Assembly: GCA_021442155.1 (NCBI GenBank)
Contig: CM038215.1
Span: 273,523,014-273,587,013 of the forward strand
Source of the DNA: Cymbidium sinense
Taxonomy: Eukaryota; Streptophyta; Magnoliopsida; Asparagales; Orchidaceae
Direction of reading: 5' to 3'
DNA: 64,000 nt
This document shows positions 36,622-48,064 of the stretch, one piece after another. Position 1 is the first letter of the stretch, and every line of letters begins with the position of its first letter. The notes beneath the pieces are model-generated. The model saw only the letters and a list, made by a program, of their open reading frames with translations, did no database searches and was not told the origin of the DNA. The translations under genes were made by a program, and so were the position numbers.

Positions 36622-38172
36622 TAAAACCCCAAAGTAAAACCTGAACCCTAAACCGTAAACCCTAAACCCTAAACCCTAAACCCCAAACCTAAAGCCTAAA
36701 CCCTAAACCCTAAACCCTAAACCAACCCTAAACCCTAAACCCTAAACTAACCCTAAACCCTAAACCCTAAACTTTAAAAATCTAGAAACCTAAACCTAAA
36801 CCTAAACTAAATGAAACTTAAAATTAAAATAAATAATTAAAATTTAAAGTAAAATAAAATATAAAATAAAATAAAATAAAAACCTAAACTAAAACCTAAA
36901 CCAAAACCAAAACCTAAACTTAAACCTAAAATGTAAATATAATAAAAAAGAAAATCTAAACAAAAATAAAATAAAATAAAACTTAAACTAAACTAAAAAA
37001 TAGAAAAATTAAATAAAATAATAACTAACCTTAAAAAATGAATTAAATAAACCTAAAATAAAATAAAATAAAAACTAAATAAAAAACTTAAACCTAAAAA
37101 ATAAACCTAAAAATAAAACCTATAAATAAAGAAAAATAAAACCTAAACCCTAAATGAAAAAAAAACCTAAAGTTAAAATAAAAATAAAATAAACCTAAAG
37201 CTAAACTAAAATAAATAAAACCTAAGCCTAAACCTAAACCTAAACCCTAAACTGACCTTAAATGCTAAGTCCTAAACTAACCTTAAACCATAAGCTAACC
37301 CTAAACCTTATACCCTAAATGCTAAAAACCCTAAACCCTAAATAAACCCTAAAGCCTAAACCCTAAAAACCTAAACTCTAAAACCTAAACCCTAAACTTA
37401 AACCTAAACCCTATACCATAACTATACTAAACTAATAAACCCTAAACCTAAACTAAAAAATAAACCTAAACCTAAACTAAAACCCTAAACTAAACTTAAA
37501 CTTAAACTAACCTAAACACTAAACTTAAACCCTAATTTAAACTAACTAAACTACTAAACTCTAAACCTAAACTTAAGACTTAAACTCTCTAAAACTCCTA
37601 AACTTTAAATAAAAAACTTTAAACCTAAATCTAAACCCTAATTCTAAAACTATAAACTCCTAAACTTAAACTCTAAAACTTAAAACTCTAAACCTAAACT
37701 TAAACCTAAACCTTAAACCTAAACTCCTAAACTAAACTATAAACTTAAACCTAAACTTAAACTTAAACCCTAAACCATAAATCTTAAACCCCAAACCCTA
37801 AACCCTAAACTAAAACCTTAAACCCCAAACACTAAACCCTAAACCATAAACCCTAAATTAACCCTAAACCTTAACCCTAAACCCAAACCCTTAAACCCAA
37901 ACCCTAAACCCTAAACTCTAAACTCTAAACCCTAAACTAACCCTACACCCTAAGAACCCTTAACTCTAAAGCCTAAACACTAAACCATAAATCCTAAAAT
38001 GTAAACCTTAACTCTAAACCGTAGGTTCTAAAAGAATAAACCCTAAAACTATAAACCCTAAACCCTAAACTATAAACCCCAAAACCTAAACCTAAACATA
38101 AAGTAACTAGATAATTTAAAAAATAAATCAAAACCCTTAAACCAAATAAACCTAAACCTAAACCTAAACCCT
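36622..38172 (+). repeat. Degenerate telomere-like array
   Basis: CCCTAAA-rich (36640-36790), AT-rich (36790-37230), then a long mixed part (37230-38100) with ACTTAAAC and CCTAAACTTAAAC words not common elsewhere. The conserved word AAAGTAACTAGATAATTT (about 38100) precedes the next GRP copy by ~70 bp. Confidence 0.88.
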
Positions 38173-38660
38173 AAGAATTGGTAGAACCTTAACTACAGGA
38201 ACATCACCATCAACCAGGCTTAGTCTAAATCTAGCAGTGTAGGCGAAAGGGGAGGAGGCGATTATCACTGTGGTGGTGGGGGATTTGGAAGTGCTGGTGG
38301 ATATGGAGGTGGTGGATAGAGCAATGGTGGTTATGGAGGTGAGAGGAGTGACAGAGGTTACAGCCGTGGTGGTGGCAGAGGGAGAGATCGGGGATATGAT
38401 GGTGGATCCCGCTACTCAAGAGGCTGGCTTGGTTCTGATGGGAATTGGAAAAACTAAAATACGGCCGATCTGATCTATTGTTTATGGAAATGTGTCTTTA
38501 CAGTAGAGACATTTCTAATTATCTAGGGTTTTTGATTTGCTCTATGCATGCTCATTTATTATCAATGTTGTCGCTTATGTCTTACAAAACTTGGTGTGTT
38601 ACTTGGTTGATGAAATCAAAAAAAAGAAATGTTGAATTTTCTTCTCACTAGAAAAATAAA
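38173..38660 (+). pseudogene. GRP retro-fragment, best-preserved coding tail
   Basis: The parent is a glycine-rich RNA-binding protein (single RRM plus Gly-rich tail; RNA chaperone-like roles in the family). This copy shows, in one frame with a single stop, the ITINQA block, GGGGFGSAGGYGGGG, then SNGGYGGERSDRGYSRGG, then GRGRDRGYDGGSRYSRG and GSDGNWKN followed by a stop, which fixes the reading frame for the other copies. About 210 nt of 3'UTR follow, then GAAAAATAAAAAACCC. The RRM N-terminal two-thirds (RNP2, RNP1) are absent. There is no intron in the retained part, but since GR-RBP genes usually have their intron inside the RRM upstream of this point, absence of an intron alone does not prove an mRNA origin; the oligo(A) does that better. 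Confidence 0.88.
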
Positions 38661-39765
38661 AAACCCTAAACCCTAAACTAAAACCTGAACCCTAAACCTA
38701 AAACCTAAACTATAAACCTTAAACTCTAAACCCTAAACCCTAAACCCTAAAACCTAAGCCCTAAACCTAAACTCTAAACCCTAAACCTTAAACCCTAAAC
38801 CCTAAACTCTAAACCCTAAACTAACCCTAAACCCTAAAAAGCTAAAAACATAAACCTAAACTAAATAAAACTTAAAATTAAAAAAAATAAAAACCTAAAC
38901 CAAAATAAAATAAAATAAACTAAAACTTAAACCTAAACTAAACTTAAACCAAAAAACAAAAAAAAAATTAAACTAAAATAAAATAAAATAAAACTTAAAC
39001 TAAACTAAAGCATAAAAAACCTAAATAAAATAAACACTAAGCTTAAAATAAAAATAAAATAAACCTAAAATAAAATAAAATAAAAACTTAAACCTAAAAA
39101 ATAAACCTAAAAATGAAACCTATAAATAAATAAAATAAAACCTAAACCATAAATAAAAAAAAACCTAAACTTAAAATAAAAATAAGATAAACCTAAACCT
39201 AAACAAAAATAAACTAAACTAAAATAAATTAAACCTAAACTTAAACTAAACCCTAAACCCTAAACTAACCCTAAACCCTTAGCCTAAACCTAAACCCTAA
39301 AACCCTAAACCCTAAACCTAAACTTAAAACATAAACCCTAAAACCTAAACCTAAACCCTAAACCTAAACCCTAAACCTTAAACCCTAAACCCTAAACCAT
39401 AAAAGTTAAAACCTAAACCTAAACTAAATAAAACCTAAAAATAAAATAAATAAAAACCTAAACCAAAATAAAATAAAAAAATAAAATAAAATAAAAACAT
39501 AAACTAAAACCTAAACCTAAACCTAAAAAAATAAAAAAATAAAAAATAAAATAAAATAAAATAAATAAAACCTAAACTATAATAAAAAACTTAAATAAAA
39601 TAAAAACTAAACCTAAAATAAAAAAATAAAATAAACATAAAATAAAATAAAAACTAAATAAAAAACTTAAACCTAAAAAACCTAAAAATAAATAAAAAAT
39701 AAACCTAAACCCTAAATGAAATAAAACCTAAACAAAAATAAATTGAACTAAAATAAATAAAATTG
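38661..39765 (+). repeat. Degenerate telomere-like array up to block B
   Basis: CCCTAAA-rich (38665-38840), AT-rich (38840-39240), CCCTAAA-rich (39240-39410), AT-rich (39410-39765). It ends where AATTGAATGTTATTTAAGCC starts block B. Confidence 0.88.
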
Positions 39766-42019
39766 AATGTTATTTAAGCCATTTTTTTAAGCCAGGTTCT
39801 AAAGTTCCTAATGTTATTTAAGCCCCCATAGTTAATTACATCCTAAGAAAAGTGAATTCCTTAGGAATACTCTTGATTAAAGTAGTTAATTATTGCCTCT
39901 AAAGATTTCAAAGATAAGACTATCAATAAATTGGCTATGTTAGAAAATCAAATGGGATTGATAAAAAAGGAGAGACTTATTGTTGAAGCCAAAGGAGATG
40001 TGTAGGGAATGCTCATGATACTAGGACACCTAGTGAGCATTCTAGCCTATCTTATGATTGGGCTTTATATGTTTGAAATTAAGGAGGATTACATGTTTGA
40101 GTTAAAATTTATTAGAAAGCTAAGACTTATAATCTCACAATACAAGATTGTGAAAAGCCTAAGAGGTGAGGACTTATGCTTTTGAGGGAAAATAGTAACC
40201 TATCATAAATCTAGGGAGCTTTGATGAGGGCCAAAGCACATCCTAAATCTAAGCGAAGATGGGTATATGGTTTAGCTCGACAAGAGAGAGTAAGCCACTC
40301 AACTACTGAATTTATAACTTCCTAGAGTGGCAGCCAGTAAACTCCTCCTACATTTTAAAATCATGTGGTCAAGTCATATATTTTTGCAAGATAATTATGG
40401 TTGTTTTTATTAGAAAGAAACTAAAGTCTTTAAACCCACCCTAAGAGACTAGAGCATGAGTGGTATGAATAATGACTTAATCTAATGTAAATCTTTCAAT
40501 TTTTATTTAATTTTGGACACTTCATTTTGACAAAGGCTATAGGATTTTATATGTCTAAATGCATGATAAAATGAGGTTATTGGCTAAATCGAGAGAAAGA
40601 GGTATTTTCCACACGTGGAAGACCTTCAAAGGTCAAGCCTTCCCCTATCATGCAAGAATAAAAACTTTCTCTTAGCAAGAGTGAAACAAGATGACATGCA
40701 TGATATTAAGCATACAATATCGAGCTAATGGGTGCTAAATCTTTTAGTTATCTTGATTTAATACCTAGGCTTTAAATGAGGTTTTGAGTTATAGTTGGGG
40801 AAGAAAAATTAATTTTCCCTAAGAGCCTAACCAGATCCAAGCCACACGTTAATTCACCATATATGAAGAAACTAGAAAGAGACATGTCATTTCTATTTTG
40901 TAATTGTAAACAAAATATCAAATAATTTATAAACCCAACATAAAAGAATAATAGGGCCTGCACCTGCATAACCCAAAAGAGAAATGGGTAGTCGAAGCTC
41001 TACCCTTATACAACCCAATATATGAAAGAATTACAATTACAAATAAATAAATGTTATGAGGTCTTCATTTCTTCATTCTTCATGTCTCCTTCATTCCTCG
41101 ATTGGATTTGCTTGCTTCAAAGGCATCATGAGGGCCTCCAAGATAAAGCCTTCTAGCCTCCACTCAACCTAATCCCCCATAACACTAATCCTAATTCCTA
41201 ATGCAAAAATTAAAATTTTAAAAAAGTAAATCTAACTATACCGCAAGACAAGTGTTAGCAAAACACATACAACCCAAGAAGTTATATATGTAATTTGGAC
41301 TCAAACTACAATAACCAAGTCCACATGTCCTATTTAGATTATGCTTAGGGTTAAGCAACCTGCAAAAGAGAGCATTTATATTTATTTTAAGCATCTTAAG
41401 CACAATCTCTTGTAGAAAATATAATAGCTAATCATGGCCTAACATCTAGTCTACAAGCATATACCCTAAGATCCATTCTACACATCATAAAAACCAAACA
41501 TACATCAAACCATGCACCACCCCTAACATAAGGATAAAAGTGGTGACTTAATCTAAGGTGTGTCTATTAAGCTTATGTGGTATGTCTTAACTAGGCTCAT
41601 ATAATTTTTGAGTGAGAAAGGATGATTTCACTTTAAGTGGCTTAATTGATTTATAAGTTTTACTTAATGTTTTCTTTCATTTCACTTGGTTTACACTTAA
41701 CAACTAAGTGTTATAAAGAGAAAAAAAGAGAGGATCACCCTTTTTATCCCTACCTTAAGCCACATCATAAGCATATTAATTAATCAATTCTTTTTAATGA
41801 ATGGCTTATTACATATTTTAATTAATCCTAAGTTTAAGTTCACTTTAAATAATCTTATTCAATAAGAAAGGCATCTTAAGATTAATTAGAGTTAATTACT
41901 ATCACACAACACATGTTTGTTCATTTCCATCCATATGTAGCATGCATATGATTAAGTCTAAATATATCTATGCATACAATATTTTTGGCACATTTAAATG
42001 CAGGATGAATGATTTTTTA
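39766..42019. other. Left part of block B, no genes
   Basis: A/T-rich DNA matching block A inverted in patches (39800-40080, 40440-40560, 40980-41170, 41380-41520). No coding signal; the minus-strand frame at 40772-40969 has no counterpart in block A. Confidence 0.55.
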
Positions 42020-42495
42020 AAAAAGAGGATTCTCATTCATTAGCTAAATACACATTCAAATGTATGAAATTTCTAAGAAAGTACTTCCATTGTTTATTGT
42101 GAGAATGAGGTAGGAACCTCCTTGGGGTACTTAAAGATGTGCATCCCCGGGTGTCCAAACTAGATATACCCCCTATTCTCAAATACATGTGGATGTATAA
42201 ATAGTTATAAGAATGAAAATCATGCAAAAATTATATTTTTTTTGTTTTGAATTATGCATATGGAATAAGGTGAGGTTTTCACTCATTAGCCAAATTCACA
42301 CACAAGTGTATAAAATTTATAAGTACTTCACAATTGTTTGATCAAGAGAATGAGGTAGGAACCTCCTTGGGGCTACTTAAATCCATGCATCCCCGGGTGT
42401 CCAGACTAAATATACCCGCTATTCTTAAATACTCATGAGTGTACAAACAACTATAAGAATGTAAACCATGCAAGAATTATATTTTGATTTTTTTT
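42020..42495. repeat. ~245-bp tandem duplication in block B
   Basis: Two units (about 42020-42235 and 42236-42495) share CATTAGC(T/C)AAAT(A/T)CACA, GAGAATGAGGTAGGAACCTCC and CATCCCCGGGTGTCCA. They are the inverted counterparts of the duplication in block A (24889-25410). Confidence 0.8.
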
Positions 42496-44290
42496 ATACA
42501 TGTGAGCTAAAATTCATCTAAATTCTAACATGGATATACATAAGAATAAACCCAAGCTAGTGTTGTGTCCTTTTCAAATGAACTATACACTTGTTAATAT
42601 TCATATCCTTATGTGAATTCATGAAGATTAAAGAAAAGAGAACTTCAAATCACATGTTCTAAGTTGTAAGCACATACAAGCTTATAAATACTCATAATTA
42701 TCATTACTCTATGTGTTATAGTTGATTTATATACTTTACATTTAATTTTCTATTTAATAGTGATAATAGCCACACATATTCTTAATTTAAGCCAACACAT
42801 GCAACTTGACATAAAAGAAGTCATTTTATTTGATTAATTTTTGAAAAGGATGAATGCATGATTACAAGTGGCATACAACATTTAATACAATTGAAGAGAA
42901 ATAAAAGAACATAAGCACATAATTTCATTCAATCTAATTAATTCCTAAGGACAATCATATTAAACAATGTCATTTAAAACAAACCAAAGTTCCTTAATGC
43001 CATTTTCATGTTTTATTTGATTTAAGAAATGTAAGAAAGATTTTCTAATCCTAATTCCTCATATGTGAATTAATTTGATTTAATGAAAAGTAATTAGGTT
43101 GATTTTATGAATTGGTTAAGTTTAGCATGGATTAAAATTAATTAAACCCTTACCTATGTTACCTAAAGGTAATTAATTAAATAATTATGAGCTAATATGA
43201 TATGCAAATAAATTGAAAAGTAAATAGCAATGCTCCTATGAAATTAAAGGGGCCTAATGCAATTAGCTCACAATCATTAATTAATTAAGCTTAAGGAACT
43301 CACTTAATTACTTTTATGGTTTTCTAACACATGTGAGCTAACCATAATTTAATTAGCTTTCTTAGGTTATTGAACACCCAAAGAACTACCCAAGGATTAA
43401 TTAGGGAAATTAGATTTAATTAAAATTCTAATTTAATTGATCAAAGGATTAGTCCATTAATTCATTTTTCTTTCTTAATTATCAACTTTTGATTATCTTT
43501 TCAAAATGAGATGGACTTAAGAGAAAAGGTTCGAAAAGAGGTCCAATTCCATAAGTTCCATCCAAATTAATCAAGCATGAATTCATATAATTGAGTTTTA
43601 ATTTAGCCAATTATCATTGATTAATTAACTAATCATTAATTAGTATTTTGGATGAAAAGATGAAAATTAGGGAAAGGATCGGGAAGCCCCAATCTCATTC
43701 CCCAAACCAACTTACTTCTTCAATAATTAAGGAGTCCAAATAATTAATTAATTATGTTCATATTTAATTATCACTTAATTAAGTTAAGAAGGTAATTAGG
43801 GATTAATCAATCAATTTCCTAATTAACCAACCAATATATTCCAAGAAAAATAGGGAGGTAGAGGTCATCTCCCTAAACATCCTCAAAAAAGTTTGAAATC
43901 AATTGATGATTAATTAGTAATTAAGCTAATTAAGTTTTAATTAAACCTTAATTAAGCCAAAATTACAATTCAAAATTAATTAAGGATAATTTTAATGGAT
44001 TTCTCTCTAAAATAACTTTAGAATGAGCCCATTTGTATTTTTCAGATTTTTCTATAATTAGTTATGAAGTTTCATCATTAAAATGGATTACTTAACCCTA
44101 ATTGAAGCCCTAATCCTATGCCATGTGGCGTACAGGATGTGCTTTCCACATGGTACCATGAGATTGGTTATTTAAGTTATCACATCACATAAAGAGGGTG
44201 GATGCTTTCTCATGAGCCTCGATCAAAGATTGGATGACCATGATCAAACCCGCTAAGTAGGATTAATTCAATGATCTAGCATGACGATCA
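42496..44290. other. A/T-rich middle of block B, no genes
   Basis: AATTAA-rich sequence matching 23440-24880 of block A in reverse orientation. A short G/C-richer piece near 44110-44160 (CCATGTGGCGTACAGG) marks the approach to the cargo. No gene is seen. Confidence 0.55.
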
Positions 44291-44332
44291 CCATTCCAAT
44301 CATGCGAATAGACGTCCATCTCCTCTCGAGCA

Positions 44333-44761
44333 GTGAGAGATGGAGATTATCCATCGTTCATTGCTCGATCTGAGCTTACTCTAGCTCGAATGGAGATCAA
44401 ATTTATTCCACACCATCAGGGAAGCAAAATGAAGATATCTGAAGGTGGAAATCACATGACATGCAACATTTCTTCAAAAGCTCCAAACCATTTTAAGCTA
44501 AAGGTTAGTTTCAATGGCATACCAGAGCTTAGGACCGAGGTTCCAAAGATTAAGGAAGCTTCGTTTAGTAGAAATGAAGCCCTATTGGGATACATGAGCT
44601 TTGATTTGAGTGGATTGCTTGGAAGGCCATGGCAAGTGATGGAAGTGGTCACTTTGATCAAGCTCCACCTCCATCATCGAAGCTTGGGAGATGATTGCTC
44701 TCACTTGTCCTGCTCCAAGGATGGTGTGTGCAAAGTTAATTTCACTTTGATGGAGGTTTGA
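44333..44761 (+). CDS. Unidentified open frame in the block B cargo (142 codons)
   Basis: I do not recognise this protein. It lies in a cargo segment (about 44290-45100) of ordinary base composition, at the place where block A carries the peptide deformylase pseudogene. The predicted protein is soluble, with no membrane segment, a basic N-terminal half and His/Cys residues near the C-terminus (HHRS, CSHLSCSKDGVC). The start chosen is the first ATG after a stop and is uncertain. Codon composition is more even than in the surrounding AT-rich DNA, which suggests captured genic DNA, but the opposite strand is also open in part (44452-44661, 44742-44939), so either strand, or neither, could be the original coding one. 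It may be one exon of a host gene or non-coding. Confidence 0.3.
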   Translation: MRDGDYPSFIARSELTLARMEIKFIPHHQGSKMKISEGGNHMTCNISSKAPNHFKLKVSFNGIPELRTEVPKIKEASFSRNEALLGYMSFDLSGLLGRPWQVMEVVTLIKLHLHHRSLGDDCSHLSCSKDGVCKVNFTLMEV

Positions 44762-45149
44762 GTAAATGGCAATTTGATTGGGGATCCCCTATTTTAGTTT
44801 TCCATAAAATTGATAGAGGAAGAGTTGGGGAGCCCGAGAAACCTTGGAAATCACTCCGGTGTGTGTGTCTTTGGCTGCAAGGTTTGAATCGAGTGTGTCT
44901 CTGGATTTGAGTGAGAATGAGGAAGGTATACACCCTCATTCCTTGGATTGGATGGCTAGCTCTATTTTGCTATTTTGATCAAATGGCTATCATGGGGAGC
45001 TCAATTTGGGTGGGGAATCACCTTAGCTAGCTTCACTTGAGTGGAGTAGGGTGTGAGTGGATGCCATGGGAGTGGTGGGTGTATGGCTTTCCAATTGTTC
45101 CAATAGGAATGGGAGGTTTCACCTCCCATGAGTCATGGCACCCAACCAC

Positions 45150-46000
45150 CCTTGGGTCAAGTTAACCTGTCCTTGGTGCCTAAGTTGACCAATGGATTGC
45201 TACCAAGTTGCCAAAGAAGAGAAATGACCATTCCTCAAAGTGATTTGCCTCATGTGATGCCCTAGCCTAATGCTATCTGGGACATTTGATAATGGATTTG
45301 ATTTGGACAGATTTTAGATGAGTCAAAAGTGGGTTAGCCCAAATTTTGAGTAATTTGGAGTTCATTTAGTTTGATTTGGCTTAATTTGACCTATTTAGGT
45401 CAAATTAGGTTAGGTTGGGTCAAGTTGACCAATTGGTCAATTGGGTCAAACCAAGGGTCAAGTTCACATGACCATTTGGAGTGTATTGGTGTCATTGGTT
45501 TCAATTTGGATTTGATTTTGGCTCTTTTGGATTCATATAGGTCAAATGGTTGTTGACCAATTTGACCAAATTGGCCAAATTGGCTTGGGTGTTGTTGGTT
45601 CACAATTGGTTATTTAAAAATGATTATAGGCTTTGGATTGAATCAATTTGGATTTAATTTAGATTTTGGCCAATTTGATCCTTTAGGTCAATTTGGGGTT
45701 AGTTGACCAACTAGTCAAATTGGGCTCAATATTGGTCAAGTTCAATAATGAATTTGGAATGAACTTGAGCCATTGGTTGCAATCAATTTGGTTTAGTGTA
45801 ATTTGGCTAGTTTGAGTTCATATTAAAGGTTGACTTCAACAAAGGGTTGACTTGGTTTGACCCAATTCATGCAAATTGATTAACTTAGGATGATCAACAA
45901 TCATGACATGAAGTTTGGATTGGCTTAATTCACTTTGATTTGAATTGAATTGGATTTTGGTTCATGTAGGCCAAATTGGCCACTTTGGGTCAAGTGAGCT
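45150..46000. promoter_or_regulatory. Dense TTGACC/GGTCAA cluster (W-box-like)
   Basis: The hexamer TTGACC or its complement GGTCAA, or the core TTGAC/GTCAA, occurs roughly 20 times in 850 bp: for example near 45154, 45184, 45399, 45419, 45426, 45436, 45445, 45457, 45540, 45554, 45562, 45685, 45702, 45732, 45831, 45849, 45858 and 45987. TTGAC(C/T) is the core of the W-box bound by plant WRKY factors. The words are embedded in TTTGG/AATTGG-rich DNA that looks like a decayed tandem repeat, so the cluster may just be repeat amplification. Block A at the matching place has only a few such words left. Confidence 0.45.
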
Positions 46001-46169
46001 AATTGGGTTTAGTTGGCTTGATTTTGAGTTGAGTTTGATTTATGTGAGTTTATATATGGATTTGAGATTGACATATAAATTCAATTGCAATTGGTTTGGG
46101 TTCAAATGAGTTTTGTTCATTTGAATATTTCAAGTCAAATGGGCTAGGTTGGATTTGACTTGAGTTGAT

Positions 46170-46995
46170 TTTGATTTGGCTTGATGATTTTCATTTATAT
46201 TTGATAGATGATTGAAGGAATGATTGAAGAGAAAACCATTAGTTTTGCCTTGATTTGGATAGGATTGCTAAGTCCAAGAAATTGGCTTAAAGGTTATAAA
46301 TTAGATTTTGACTTGATTTTGGATTTGTTTTTGTCTATTTGAATTTATATTTCATTTATATTTAAGAATATAAATGAAGATATAAATGATTCATGAGAAA
46401 ATCATTTGAGTTTTGAGTGGTTTGGAAGCAAATTTGACCAAGCTTAAGGATGTAGGTCAAAGGGCTTAAGTAGAATTGATTTAGTTTGATTTATTTTGGT
46501 CATTGGAAGGTGGGTTTCATTTAAATTTATGAGTATAAATGATGAAGTAATAGGTTTATAAAGAAACCAATTGATTTTGGGTTGATTTGTATGAGATTTG
46601 GCTAAGCTTATGGAGATAGGTCCATAGGCTTAAGAGGGATTTGGTTTGATTTAGGTTGATTTAGTTTTATTATTGAGTTTATATCTCATTTATGTTTGTG
46701 AGTATAAATAAAGATATAAATGATTCATTAAGAGATCAATCAAATATGGGTTAAATTGGGAGGAGATTTAACTAGGTTTATGGAATTCCACCATACGGCT
46801 TTCAGAGGGATTTTGATCATGGGTTCTAATCATTTGGTTTGGAATTTGGATTTAGATTTGATAAATGATTAAGGGATTGAATTGATCTTGGAGAAAATCA
46901 ATTGAATTTGGTTAAGGCTAAGCCCATAAGATGAAATCAAAGGGCTTTTTGATTTTGATTTTGATTATGGGTTTCAATCATTTGCTTTGGAATTT
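46170..46995. repeat. ~165-190-bp diverged tandem repeat in block B
   Basis: About five units (starting near 46170, 46330, 46500, 46680 and 46850) share TTTATATTTCATTTATATTT-like words, GATATAAATGATTCAT, a glycine of TTGGATTTGG words and AGGCTTAAG(A/T). Unit edges are approximate. They match AAATCCAAAT words in block A more weakly. Confidence 0.55.
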
Positions 46996-47246
46996 GGATT
47001 TAGATTTGGTATTTGAGTTGGAGGTTTGGTTTGAGGAGGAAAGCATAGATTGGGTTTAGGCTATAGGTGTAAGTCTTCCTAAGTCCCTAAGGCATAACCT
47101 ATTCCTATGCTAACCCTTCTAAGTCTCTAGGTTTAGTGTTCACCTAATCACTAGAAGTGTCTTAAGACAAGGAGCTCTTAGTGTCTACAAGAGTCCTAGA
47201 TCTATGATGAAAAGTTGAGAACTCCCTCCAAAATGAAGTCAACAAG

Positions 47247-47964
47247 AGCAAGAGCAAAAACTCCCTATAGAATTGACTACTTGAGTTGAGATAAGTCCCC
47301 CATGACACTCTCTCTTAGTAGCCTTTAGGTCGTTCAATATATTTTGCCACCAACAAGTTACCCCGTGTTTCTCTTTGGAAGATGTAACATTCTTTCCAAA
47401 GACCGTGCACACGATGGGCAGCCCTAGGTTGGGTTGATCTATTGTACATCAATGGGTCACCCAAGGTGGTCCCCGCTTAGAAGATGTAAGTCTACTTTTC
47501 TTCATGGTATGTAACAACGAAAGGCACCCTTAGGTTGATAGTCTTACCCTTCAAGTAGACTACCCCTTTGGATCAGTAAATCTGAGATAGGCCAAGACAT
47601 AGAGCCCTTCTCGGCAGGTCCATTGCACACCGATGGGATCCATCAAATCAAATTAATCCTGACTACTCTTGAGCTGACATAAGTCTTCAGCAGCATTCAC
47701 TCAGTAATCACCTTAGGTCAAGTTTGATTTGTTGTGCCATCAACAAGTCACCCTAGAAATTGTTCCCCACTTTGAAAGATGTAAGTCTGATACACTTTCT
47801 TCTTTAGCACAACCTTGCACACAAGGTAACCCTTAGTTATAGTCCTACCCTATGGGTAGACTACCCCTTTAGACTTGTAAATCAGATAGAAGGCGACATA
47901 GCCCCTTCTCAAGGTCCATCACACACCAACAGGTCCATAAACATAACACACCGCCAAATTAAAT
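47247..47964 (+). repeat. Fragment of Tat-element tandem repeat next to block B, cut by the gap
   Basis: Words such as AGATGTAAGTCTAC, TAGACTACCCCTTTGGA, AGCCCTTCTC and GTCCATTGCACACCGATGGG are the reverse complements of words in the array at 57940-58640 (GACTTACATCT, GGTGTGCAATGGACCCA). At least two units of ~330 bp are visible (landmark AGATGTAAGTCT at 47482 and 47777). The sequence runs into the assembly gap. Relative to pol it is in the sense orientation on the + strand. Confidence 0.7.
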
Positions 47965-48064
47965 NNNNNNNNNNNNNNNNNNNNNNNNNNNNNNNNNNNN
48001 NNNNNNNNNNNNNNNNNNNNNNNNNNNNNNNNNNNNNNNNNNNNNNNNNNNNNNNNNNNNNNNN
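47965..48064. other. Assembly gap of 100 N
   Basis: Exactly 100 N, the usual placeholder for a gap of unknown size. Sequence class differs on the two sides (retroelement tandem repeat to the left, telomere-like array to the right), so order and distance across it are not established. Confidence 0.99.

Larger units (their letters stand above)
39766..47246 (+). mobile_element. 7.5-kb non-coding repeat block (copy B), inverted relative to copy A
   Basis: Reverse-complement counterpart of 20435-27962, with the same order of landmarks: the CATATAAAGCCC word (40055-40072), the two-unit tandem duplication (42020-42495), AATTAA-rich DNA (43000-44090), cargo (44290-45100), and the end words GTTGAGAACTCCC...GAAGTCAACA (47210-47246). 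The left end is shorter than in copy A and abuts telomere-like repeats without a clear flank repeat. At the right end the CA is followed directly by DNA that matches the tandem array of the Tat element at 57360-59640 in reverse orientation, so this copy looks like a terminal repeat still attached to internal sequence. The cargo differs from copy A. Assignment as an LTR is inference. Confidence 0.6.
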
